Part shown: piece after piece, positions 1-5,224 of the stretch
Layout of the letters: each line of letters opens with the position of its first letter
How positions within the stretch are numbered: position 1 is the stretch's first letter
NCBI GenBank assembly: GCA_003524335.1
Contig: DQHV01000107.1
Span: forward strand, 1 to 6,226
DNA length: 6,226 nt
DNA from: Candidatus Aminicenantota bacterium
GTDB lineage: Bacteria; Acidobacteriota; Aminicenantia; Aminicenantales; UBA8522
Reading direction: 5' to 3'
Notes under the pieces: model-generated
Seen by the model: the letters and a program-made list of their open reading frames with translations, nothing else
What the model was told of the DNA's origin: nothing
Databases searched by the model: none
Translations under genes and position numbers: made by a program

Positions 1-293
1 GGATGTGGGAGCTCATGGGCGAGGCCATCTCGTATTTCTCTACGGCCTTCGTCGTCTACTGCAACCGCGTCGGGTTCGAGGACGGCAAAGCCTTCGCCGG
101 CGGGTCGTTCATCTTCGGTCCATCCGGCCGGCGCCTTGTCAAGGCCCCCGAGGCCGAGGAGGATCTGGTCCTGGCGGATCTCCGGCTCGAGGATATCCGC
201 GCGGCCCGCAAGAGATGGACATTCCTGAGGGACGACCGGCCCGAGGTCATCCTGCGTTCTCTACAAAGGATCGTCAGGGACCATGAAGATTAA
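1..293 (+). CDS. Carbon-nitrogen hydrolase (nitrilase superfamily), C-terminal part; possible glutaminase partner of NadE
   Basis: The reading frame is open from the window edge to TAA at 291-293, so only the last 96 or so residues are visible and the true start lies outside. Counting from the ATG at 3, the stretch at residues 18-42 (VYCNRVG, then F-x-GGS-x-I-x-GPSG) matches the conserved late beta-strands of nitrilase-superfamily amidases. A hydrophobic/acidic strand (EEDLVLADL) and the C-terminal RDDRPE at 76-81 also fit. The Glu-Lys-Cys catalytic triad is upstream and cannot be checked. The family hydrolyses amides or nitriles; glutaminase domains of bacterial NAD synthetases belong to it. 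The gene overlaps nadE by 11 nt, so the two are probably cotranslated. A role in supplying ammonia from glutamine to NadE is inferred from this position only; another amidase function is equally possible. Confidence 0.8.
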   Translation, partial: MWELMGEAISYFSTAFVVYCNRVGFEDGKAFAGGSFIFGPSGRRLVKAPEAEEDLVLADLRLEDIRAARKRWTFLRDDRPEVILRSLQRIVRDHED

Positions 294-1095
294 TGCGCCG
301 TTCGCGGAAAAAGTGCTCTGCGCTTTCATCCGCGAGGAGCTCCACAAGTTCGGCTTTAGAAAGGGGATAATCGGGCTCTCGGGCGGCCTGGATTCCTCGG
401 TCTGCGCAGCCTTGGCGGCCAGGGCGCTAGGGCGGAAGAACGTTCTCGGAATGATCCTGCCCTATAAGGATACTTATGGCAAGGACGTAGAAGACGCCCG
501 GGGCCTGGCCCGGAAGCTGGGCATCCGGACCCGCCTCCTCGACATCTCGCCGATGGTGGACGCCTATTTCTCCCTCTGCCCGACCGAGGACCAGGTGCGG
601 ATCGGGAACAAGATGGCCCGGGAACGGATGTCGATCCTCTACGATCACTCGGTCCTGGAAAAGGCCCTCATCCTGGGGACGAGCAACAAGACCGAGCTCC
701 TCATCGGCTATGGGACCATCCACGGCGACATGGCCTGCGCCATCAATCCCTTGGGGGACCTCTACAAGAGCCAGGTCAGGGCTCTGGGGGCACATCTCCG
801 GCTTCCGGCCAGGATCCTCAAGAAAACGCCCACCGCCGGGCTATGGCCCGGCCAGACGGACGAAGACGAGATCGGGATAAGCTACTCCGAGATCGATGCC
901 ATCCTCTACGAACTCATCGACGAGAGACGGCCCGCTAAAGAAGTTATGGCGTCCGGTTTCAAGAGGGAGGCGGTCGAGAAGATAGAGGCGCTCGTCGTGA
1001 GTTCGGAGTTCAAGAGGAAGATGCCGCCGATCGCCAAGATCTCGGCCAGGACCGTGGGCCACGATTTCCTTTATTCCTACGACCGGAACAGATGA
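283..1095 (+). CDS. nadE: NAD+ synthase (stand-alone synthetase domain)
   Basis: NadE is the cytosolic last step of NAD biosynthesis: it adenylates deamido-NAD with ATP and amidates it with ammonia. The 270-residue product has the ATP-pyrophosphatase P-loop SGGLDSS at 33-39, GTSNKTE at 132-138, GTIHGD at 144-149, PLGDLYKSQVR at 156-166, PTAGLWPGQTDEDEIG at 183-198 and a basic KRKMPP near 244-249. These are the expected NadE motifs in order, at the normal length of the single-domain form; there is no fused glutaminase. ATG 283 lies inside the end of the upstream hydrolase gene (11-nt overlap). A weak AGGGA sits only 2 nt before it and AAAGGA 12 nt before it, so translation is probably coupled. 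The product could use free ammonia or take it from the neighbouring hydrolase; the sequence does not decide this. The family assignment is firm. Confidence 0.96.
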   Translation: MKINAPFAEKVLCAFIREELHKFGFRKGIIGLSGGLDSSVCAALAARALGRKNVLGMILPYKDTYGKDVEDARGLARKLGIRTRLLDISPMVDAYFSLCPTEDQVRIGNKMARERMSILYDHSVLEKALILGTSNKTELLIGYGTIHGDMACAINPLGDLYKSQVRALGAHLRLPARILKKTPTAGLWPGQTDEDEIGISYSEIDAILYELIDERRPAKEVMASGFKREAVEKIEALVVSSEFKRKMPPIAKISARTVGHDFLYSYDRNR

Positions 1096-1098
1096 CCC

Positions 1099-1821
1099 AT
1101 GGAGGAAAGGGGGGCCGTCCGCAGAAAAAAAGGAAATCTCTTTGTCGTCGCCACACCCATCGGCAACCTCGAAGACCTCACCTTCCGGGCGCTCCGGATC
1201 ATGCGCGAGGTCTCGGCCATTGCCTGTGAGGACACCCGCCAGACGCTCAAGCTCCTCACCCGCTATGGCGTCCATAAAAGGCTGATCAGCTATTTTCAGC
1301 CGAAAGAAGGCCAGAAAATTCCCCATATTCTTGCCTTGCTTGACGAGGGAAAGGACATCGCCCTGGTTTCGGATTCGGGCACGCCCGGAGTCTCGGACCC
1401 TGGCTACCGGCTCATCAGGGAGGCGGTCGAAGCGGGGATAGGCGTCATTCCGGTCCCCGGCCCGTCGGCGGCCATCGCAGCGCTCTCTGCATCCGGGCTC
1501 CCCACCCACCGATTCCTGTTTCTCGGCTTCCCTCCTCCAAAAAGCGAAAAAACGCGTCAACTGCTTCTTTCCCTGCGGGAGGAAGAAGCCACCCTGATTT
1601 TTTACCTTCCCACCCGGAGGATCGTCGATTTTCTGGCGCTCGCCCGGGAAGCCCTCGGGGACAGGGAGGCTGTGATCGCCAGGGAGTTAACCAAGGTTTA
1701 TGAAGAAATCCTGCGCGGGTCCCTGAGCCAGCTTCAAGCAGAGGCCGGGGGAAGGAGACTCAAGGGGGAAGCGACAGTCTTGGTTCGAGGGCGGCAACGG
1801 GGGAAAAAGGAATCCGCCTGA
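1099..1821 (+). CDS. rsmI: 16S rRNA (cytidine1402-2'-O)-methyltransferase, short form
   Basis: RsmI uses SAM to 2'-O-methylate C1402 in the 30S decoding centre. Visible family motifs are ATPIGNLEDLTFRA (18-31), EDTRQT (44-49), VSDSGTPGVSDPG (90-102), PVPGPSAAIAALSASGL (118-134), ELTKVYEE (196-203) and KGEATVLVRG (222-231), the tetrapyrrole-methylase fold pattern. At 240 residues it ends just after the KGE strand and lacks the roughly 45-residue C-terminal extension of the E. coli type. The usual FYESPHR segment reads FYLPTRR at 168-174. The start is constrained: nadE stops in the same frame at 1093-1095, and no other ATG, GTG or TTG precedes the first conserved motif. The only strong GGAGG (1101-1105) lies inside the first codons, so initiation may depend on coupling to nadE. 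No terminator follows, so read-through into hsp20 is possible. Confidence 0.95.
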   Translation: MEERGAVRRKKGNLFVVATPIGNLEDLTFRALRIMREVSAIACEDTRQTLKLLTRYGVHKRLISYFQPKEGQKIPHILALLDEGKDIALVSDSGTPGVSDPGYRLIREAVEAGIGVIPVPGPSAAIAALSASGLPTHRFLFLGFPPPKSEKTRQLLLSLREEEATLIFYLPTRRIVDFLALAREALGDREAVIARELTKVYEEILRGSLSQLQAEAGGRRLKGEATVLVRGRQRGKKESA

Positions 1822-1851
1822 ACCCGGAAACTATTCTTATTCCTTTATATA

Positions 1852-1867
1852 TAAATATTAATATTTA
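1852..1867. repeat. 16-bp perfect AT palindrome upstream of the hsp20 promoter
   Basis: TAAATATTAATATTTA is its own reverse complement. It ends 7 bp before the -35 hexamer of the hsp20 promoter and overlaps two shorter 12-bp palindromes at 1844-1855 and 1861-1872. It could be an operator for a dimeric regulator or an UP-like element. In sequence this AT-rich, palindromes also arise by chance, so function is unproven. It matches no heat-shock operator I know, such as CIRCE. Confidence 0.45.
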
Positions 1868-1874
1868 AATATAC

Positions 1875-1903
1875 TTGACAATATGATACTAAGATATTAT
1901 ATT
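1875..1903 (+). promoter_or_regulatory. Sigma70-type promoter of hsp20
   Basis: A perfect -35 TTGACA at 1875-1880 is followed, after exactly 17 bp, by TATATT at 1898-1903 (5 of 6 bases of the -10 consensus). Transcription would start near 1910, leaving a leader of about 28 nt before the hsp20 ATG. A short inverted pair, AATAT at 1880-1884 and ATATT at 1894-1898, lies between the hexamers and could bind a regulator. The surrounding AT-rich composition contrasts with the GC-rich genes on either side. Housekeeping sigma recognition is inferred; no alternative heat-shock sigma motif was recognised. Confidence 0.8.
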
Positions 1904-1924
1904 ATTAATAGTTCCCAGTTCTAC

Positions 1925-1931
1925 AAGGAGG
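1925..1931 (+). promoter_or_regulatory. Strong ribosome binding site of hsp20
   Basis: AAGGAGG matches the anti-Shine-Dalgarno completely and lies 6 nt before ATG 1938. It is the strongest ribosome binding site in the window and fixes the hsp20 start. Confidence 0.9.
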
Positions 1932-1937
1932 TTTATT

Positions 1938-2408
1938 ATGGCGATCATCCGATGGGATCCCTTCAGGGATATAGTGACTCTGAGGGAAAAAATGAACCGG
2001 TTGTTCGAAGATGCCGTGACTCACCGCGGCGAGGAAAAGGACCTCATCGCCAGCTCCTGGGCTCCCGCCGTTGACATCTATGAAGACGAGAACCAGCTCG
2101 TTCTCTCGGCCGAAGTCCCCGGCATCGAGGAGAAGGACGTCGAAATCAAAATCGAGGACAGCACGCTGATCATCCAGGGTGAGAGAAAGATGGAAAAGGA
2201 GACCAAGGAAGAAAACTACCACCGGATCGAGCGGGCTTACGGTTCCTTTTACAGATCCTTCACTCTTCCCAACTACATCGACCAAGAAAAGATCCACGCC
2301 GAGCACGAGAACGGCGTCCTAAAAATCACCATGCCCAAGAAGCCCGAGCTCAAACCGCGGAAGGTCAGGATCCTCAAGCCCTCGACAGAAGAGAAGCCCA
2401 AGAAATAG
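1938..2408 (+). CDS. hsp20: Small heat-shock protein, Hsp20/alpha-crystallin family
   Basis: This is an ATP-independent cytosolic holdase chaperone that forms oligomers and binds unfolding proteins under heat or other stress. The 156 residues begin with the typical bacterial N-terminus (IIRWDPFRDIVTLREKMNRLF). The alpha-crystallin domain runs from about 41 (WAPAVDIYED) to 135, with EVPGIEEKDVEI at 59-70, a LIIQGER strand near 77-83, and the signature ENGVLKITMPK at 124-134. The tail carries a V-x-I motif (VRI, 143-145), the I-x-I type contact used for oligomer assembly, followed by a lysine/glutamate-rich end. It has its own near-consensus promoter and perfect ribosome binding site upstream and a strong terminator downstream, so it is probably monocistronic and highly expressed when induced. 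There is no sign of truncation. The family call is certain; the specific clients and inducer are unknown. Confidence 0.97.
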   Translation: MAIIRWDPFRDIVTLREKMNRLFEDAVTHRGEEKDLIASSWAPAVDIYEDENQLVLSAEVPGIEEKDVEIKIEDSTLIIQGERKMEKETKEENYHRIERAYGSFYRSFTLPNYIDQEKIHAEHENGVLKITMPKKPELKPRKVRILKPSTEEKPKK

Positions 2409-2437
2409 ACGGCTTCCCTGTTCATGCCGGAACCGAC

Positions 2438-2471
2438 GCCGGAGGCCGCTCAGGCTTCCGGCTTTTTCTTT
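2438..2471 (+). terminator. Rho-independent terminator of hsp20
   Basis: A 10-bp stem pairs GCCGGAGGCC (2438-2447) with GGCTTCCGGC (2453-2462), with one G-U pair and a 5-nt loop, and is followed by TTTTTCTTT. It starts about 30 nt after the hsp20 stop. The T-run exists only on the plus-strand side, so it is a one-way terminator for hsp20 even though the comF gene ends just beyond it at 2481. Confidence 0.9.
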
Positions 2472-2480
2472 GCCCGCCCA

Positions 2481-3221
2481 TCAGGCTTGGGCGACCGTCA
2501 CCGCCCGGACTTCCTTGACCCCCGCTTTGTTGAGCGCTTTAACGCACTCACGGATGGTCGATCCGGTCGTATAGACGTCGTCTACGAGCAGAACAATCTT
2601 TCCTTCGAGCCCGGGAGTTTTCTTGACCTGGAATGCTCCTTTGAGGTTGTTCTCTCTCTCCTGTGCCCTTAGGGATGTCTGAGCCGCGGTCGGCCTGACC
2701 TTCGTCAAGCGCCCCGCCATCAAAGGGACATTCATTAGTTTGGCCAGCCTCTCGGCCAGAAGCCGGGCCTGGTTGAATCCCCGGCTTTTTTCTTTGGCGG
2801 GATAAAGAGGCACCGGAACGACTACCTCGACGCCCGACCAGAGGTCTTCCTCCCGGCCCAGGCTCCGGATGAGGAAGCCCGCCAGAACCCCGGAGAGCAC
2901 CTCGAACCCGCGATATTTATAGAGCAGGATGAGGTCCTTGGCGACTCCATTGTACCTGGCCGCGGACCGATGCCGTGTGAACGGAGGCCGGCTTCCCAGG
3001 CAGTCCGCGCACAGGTGGGGCCCTCCGGCCCCGTCAAAAAAACGGCCGCAGCAGAGGCAAAACGGGGAATCTGTCCCTTTCAGTTTCTCGAGGCAATAGC
3101 GGCAGACGACTTTCTCCCCCGGCTTCTCGAGGAGAGCCTCACAGATTTGACAGGAGGAAGGGAAGAGGAGGAGCTCCCCGAGCTTTCCCCAGGAGGAAAG
3201 CCGCCGGGCCAGGAGCGACAT
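2481..3221 (-). CDS. comF: ComF-family phosphoribosyltransferase with N-terminal zinc-finger region
   Basis: ComF proteins join a cysteine zinc finger to a type I phosphoribosyltransferase domain and are needed for DNA uptake in several naturally competent bacteria; their substrate is poorly known. Taking ATG 3221 gives 246 residues. Four CxxC pairs lie at C24/C27, C40/C43, C55/C58 and C71/C74, enough for two zinc sites. RGFNQA is at 147-152, and the PRPP-binding loop VLLVDDVYTTGST is at 210-222. An upstream in-frame TTG at 3254 would add 11 basic residues. ATG 3221 is preferred because it overlaps the preceding gene's stop as TGATG and has AAAAGG 4 nt upstream. It is the last gene of the rlmH-dksA-comF set, with no minus-strand terminator visible. 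No other competence gene is in the window, so a competence role is not shown. Confidence 0.93.
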   Translation of the reverse strand: MSLLARRLSSWGKLGELLLFPSSCQICEALLEKPGEKVVCRYCLEKLKGTDSPFCLCCGRFFDGAGGPHLCADCLGSRPPFTRHRSAARYNGVAKDLILLYKYRGFEVLSGVLAGFLIRSLGREEDLWSGVEVVVPVPLYPAKEKSRGFNQARLLAERLAKLMNVPLMAGRLTKVRPTAAQTSLRAQERENNLKGAFQVKKTPGLEGKIVLLVDDVYTTGSTIRECVKALNKAGVKEVRAVTVAQA

Positions 3222-3577
3222 CAAGCCTTTTCTTCTTCTTTTTTCTGCTGGCAATCAATGCAGTAGGGCGTCCAGGGCAGCGCGCCCAGACGCTTCATTC
3301 CGATAGGCTTGGCGCACATCTGGCAGATCCCGAACTCTTTGGTCTTGAGCCTGCGCAGGGCATCGTCGATCAGCGAGAGTTGCCTCCTCTCGGCGTTGGA
3401 CAGGCTGAGCAGGAACTCTTTGGTGTAGGAGCTTTCGGCTTTGTCCACGACATCCTGAGCGATGTCGGTCTCAACTTCTTTGCTTTCGCGGTTCAACTGG
3501 CTCAGTTTCTTGACGATCTTCTCCTTCTGGTCGAGGAGCGTTTTCTGGTAAGCGTTTTTCTCTTTTTTAGTCAACAT
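3221..3577 (-). CDS. DksA/TraR-family zinc-finger transcription regulator
   Basis: Members bind the secondary channel of RNA polymerase and, with ppGpp, change rRNA and stress-gene transcription. The 118 residues are highly charged. The N-terminal half looks like a helical coiled-coil hairpin, with an acidic tip motif DVVDKA at 42-47 matching the DxxDxA of DksA. The C-terminal half holds a four-cysteine zinc finger, C85-x2-C88 and C106-x2-C109, within GICQMCAKPIGMKRL and YCIDC. It is shorter than E. coli DksA (151 residues), mostly at the N-terminus. ATG 3577 has an AAGGGG-type ribosome binding site 3 nt upstream that overlaps the end of rlmH (gap 8 nt). Its stop overlaps the comF ATG by one base. 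The family assignment is firm; whether it is a true DksA orthologue or a specialised TraR-like factor cannot be told, so no symbol is given. Confidence 0.92.
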   Translation of the reverse strand: MLTKKEKNAYQKTLLDQKEKIVKKLSQLNRESKEVETDIAQDVVDKAESSYTKEFLLSLSNAERRQLSLIDDALRRLKTKEFGICQMCAKPIGMKRLGALPWTPYCIDCQQKKEEEKA

Positions 3578-3585
3578 GTCCCCCT

Positions 3586-4068
3586 TTACTTGGCGTAGTG
3601 TTTACCCTTCAGGATGGTCAAAGCCCGGTAGATCTGTTCCAACAGGGCCACCCGGCACAGCTCATGAGAGAATGTCATCCGGGAAAGTGAGAGCTGGAGG
3701 CCGGCTCTCTCCAGGACGCCTGCCGCCAGGCCGGCGAACCCGCCGACGACAAACGCCGTCGGCCTTGACGACACAATCCGCTCCCCGATCAATCGCGCCA
3801 AATCCTCTGAGCTCATCTCTTTTCCTCGGTCTAAGAGGCAGATAATATAATCATCCCGGAGGTGTTTTTCAAGGTTTTTGGCTTCGATCTGCATAATTCT
3901 TTCGGCCTGCCTGTCATCCAAACCCTTGGCTTCCTTAGCCTCCACCAGCTCGCAGGGTTCCATCTGGCGAATCCTCGCCAGGTAAAACTCCTGCAGGGTC
4001 CTCCATTCCCGGCTTCTTGTCTTCCCGGGCCAGAGGATCCTGAGGCGCGTCGGAGACCGCTGTTTCAT
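3586..4068 (-). CDS. rlmH: 23S rRNA (pseudouridine1915-N3)-methyltransferase
   Basis: RlmH is a SPOUT-class enzyme that N3-methylates pseudouridine 1915 in helix 69 of assembled 70S ribosomes using SAM. From ATG 4068 the protein is 160 residues, close to the family's usual 155-160. Motifs are LLDRGKEMSSEDLA (78-91), the knot glycine loop FVVGGFAGL (106-114) and SLSRMTFSHELCRVALLEQI (127-146), followed by YRAL and a C-terminal KGKHYAK. A TTG at 4110 would extend the N-terminus by 14 residues, but that extension is proline/glycine-rich and unlike the family, and it would begin within a few bases of the predicted transcript start. The ribosome binding site is weak (GGA, 5 nt from ATG). The C-terminal end has HYA where the family usually has PYH. 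It probably starts a transcript that continues into the DksA-like gene and comF. Confidence 0.93.
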   Translation of the reverse strand: MKQRSPTRLRILWPGKTRSREWRTLQEFYLARIRQMEPCELVEAKEAKGLDDRQAERIMQIEAKNLEKHLRDDYIICLLDRGKEMSSEDLARLIGERIVSSRPTAFVVGGFAGLAAGVLERAGLQLSLSRMTFSHELCRVALLEQIYRALTILKGKHYAK

Positions 4069-4124
4069 TTTTCCGGGTCCGGGGTCAGGCTCAAACGGCC
4101 TGCCCGACAAAAAATGGCCAATAA

Positions 4125-4153
4125 TTAATAATGACTCGAAGGCGAAAAGTCAA
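4125..4153 (-). promoter_or_regulatory. Candidate promoter for rlmH-dksA-comF
   Basis: Read on the minus strand, TTGACT (4153-4148) is followed after 17 bp by TATTAA (4130-4125), together 9 of 12 consensus bases. It lies in the AT-rich gap of about 100 bp between the rsfS stop and the rlmH ATG, so the transcript would start near 4118 with a leader of about 50 nt. No terminator separates rsfS from it, so the obg operon may also read through. Confidence 0.55.
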
Positions 4154-4170
4154 TATGAAATGTGATTTAA

Positions 4171-4551
4171 TCAGTGCCCGGCATAGGAGAGCCGTGGAGC
4201 GTCCCCCCATAGTTTTTCGAGGGAGTAATACCCCCGGGCCTGCTTCGAAAAGACGTGGACGACGAAGCTCCCGTAGTCGATCAGGATCCATTCGGCCAGG
4301 TTTCTCCCCTCGACGCCGATCGGCATCAGCCGGCCCTTTTTAAGCTCCTGCTCTATGGATTCATAGATGGCCGTATTCTGGCGCGTGGAATTCCCGGTCA
4401 CGATGACGAAGAAATCGGTGAAACTGGAGACGTCCCTCAGGTCGAGGACGATGATATCTTCCGCTTTTTTGTCCTGACTGGCCTTGACTGAGAGCTTGAC
4501 TTCTTGAGGAAGATTCTTCTTGGTGAGCTTGGGGGGGTTCTTTTTCGCCAT
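4171..4551 (-). CDS. rsfS: Ribosomal silencing factor RsfS (Iojap/YbeB family)
   Basis: RsfS binds ribosomal protein uL14 on the 50S subunit and blocks joining with 30S, lowering translation in stationary phase or starvation. The 126 residues show the complete domain: DKKAEDIIVLDLRDVSSFTD (27-46) continuing into FFVIVTGNSTRQ (47-58), then EGRNLAEWILIDYGSFVVHV (81-100) and FSKQARGYYSLEKLWGDAPR (101-120). A lysine-rich N-terminal tail of about 15 residues precedes the domain. ATG 4551 lies one base after the nadD stop (TAA-A-ATG) and has AGGAG at 4560-4556, inside the last nadD codons, so the two genes are translationally linked. The nadD-rsfS-rlmH order is common in bacteria and supports the call. 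There is nothing unusual apart from the basic tail. Confidence 0.95.
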   Translation of the reverse strand: MAKKNPPKLTKKNLPQEVKLSVKASQDKKAEDIIVLDLRDVSSFTDFFVIVTGNSTRQNTAIYESIEQELKKGRLMPIGVEGRNLAEWILIDYGSFVVHVFSKQARGYYSLEKLWGDAPRLSYAGH

Positions 4552-4552
4552 T

Positions 4553-5224
4553 TTACTCCTGATACAGGTTTTTCTTACGGATGTATTCCTCTACGGGATC
4601 CGGCACAAGCCCATGGATGGACCGGCCTGCCCTGACCCGGCGGCGGATGTCGGTCGAGGAGATGTCGAGGGCCCTGATGGAAACCAGGAATATCCGGAAG
4701 CGGGAGAGGAGGTCTTCTCCGACGGAACCGGCCCCGCGGCAGTCGCCCATCTTCCCCGCGTATTCCGGCGGAAGTGCCTCCCGGGCTCCGGCCAGGTCGA
4801 ACCCCGGCCGGCTGATGACGATGAAGCGGCATTTCTCCAGCACTTCCCGGTACGACTTCCAGGTCTCGATCTCCAAGAAGGCATCGACTCCCAGGATGAA
4901 AAAGATCCAGGCGTCCGGATAGATGGCTTGGAGCTTGTTCAGTGTGATGACGGAGTAGGACTTGTCCCGGGCCTCGATCTCAAGCGGCGAGGCAACCATA
5001 TGGGGGTGGGAGCGCAGGGCCAGCTCGACCATGGCGAAGCGGTCTTCGGGGGGGGCCATGTCCTCCGTTTGCTTGTGCGGCGGGATGTAGGACGGGATGA
5101 AGAGGACCTGGCTCAAGGCGAACCTCAGCCGGACCTCCTCGGCCGCCCGGAGATGTCCCTCATGGACCGGGTTGAACGTCCCTCCCAAAAGGCCGATCCT
5201 CTGTCTTTCTATCCCGTTACTCAC
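4553..5224 (-). CDS. nadD: Nicotinate-nucleotide adenylyltransferase
   Basis: NadD transfers AMP from ATP to nicotinate mononucleotide, making deamido-NAD, the substrate of NadE. The 223-residue product has the nucleotidyltransferase signature GGTFNPVHEGHL at 14-25 (the HxGH ATP site), PPHK at 48-51, LGVDAFLEIETWKSY at 111-125 and ISSTDIRRRV at 188-197, ending with VPDPVEEYIRKKNLY (207-221). The start is GTG 5224, with GAGGA 5 nt upstream (5234-5230). It overlaps the end of obg by 8 nt, so coupled translation is likely; this start places the first motif at the normal distance from the N-terminus. A cysteine/glycine-rich insert around 158-170 is of uncertain meaning. Length is slightly above the usual 190-220. 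The assignment is firm. Confidence 0.95.
   Translation of the reverse strand: MSNGIERQRIGLLGGTFNPVHEGHLRAAEEVRLRFALSQVLFIPSYIPPHKQTEDMAPPEDRFAMVELALRSHPHMVASPLEIEARDKSYSVITLNKLQAIYPDAWIFFILGVDAFLEIETWKSYREVLEKCRFIVISRPGFDLAGAREALPPEYAGKMGDCRGAGSVGEDLLSRFRIFLVSIRALDISSTDIRRRVRAGRSIHGLVPDPVEEYIRKKNLYQE

Noticed and set aside
841..1560. Long minus-strand open frame opposite nadE and rsmI
   Set aside because: It spans two well-supported genes on the other strand, and its translation is low-complexity and charged with no motif.
1911..1940. RNA thermometer in the hsp20 leader
   Set aside because: Only a 4-bp weak pairing (TTCT with AGGA, 3-nt loop) is possible in the roughly 28-nt leader, too little to support a thermosensor call.
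2421..2462. Bidirectional terminator between hsp20 and comF
   Set aside because: No T-run follows the hairpin when read on the minus strand.
3222..3254. Upstream TTG start for comF at 3254
   Set aside because: It would overlap the preceding gene by 34 nt and add a basic tail unlike the family. ATG 3221 overlaps the stop by one base and has a better ribosome binding site.
4069..4110. Upstream TTG start for rlmH at 4110
   Set aside because: It adds a Pro/Gly-rich 14-residue tail before the normal RlmH N-terminus and lies almost at the predicted transcript start.
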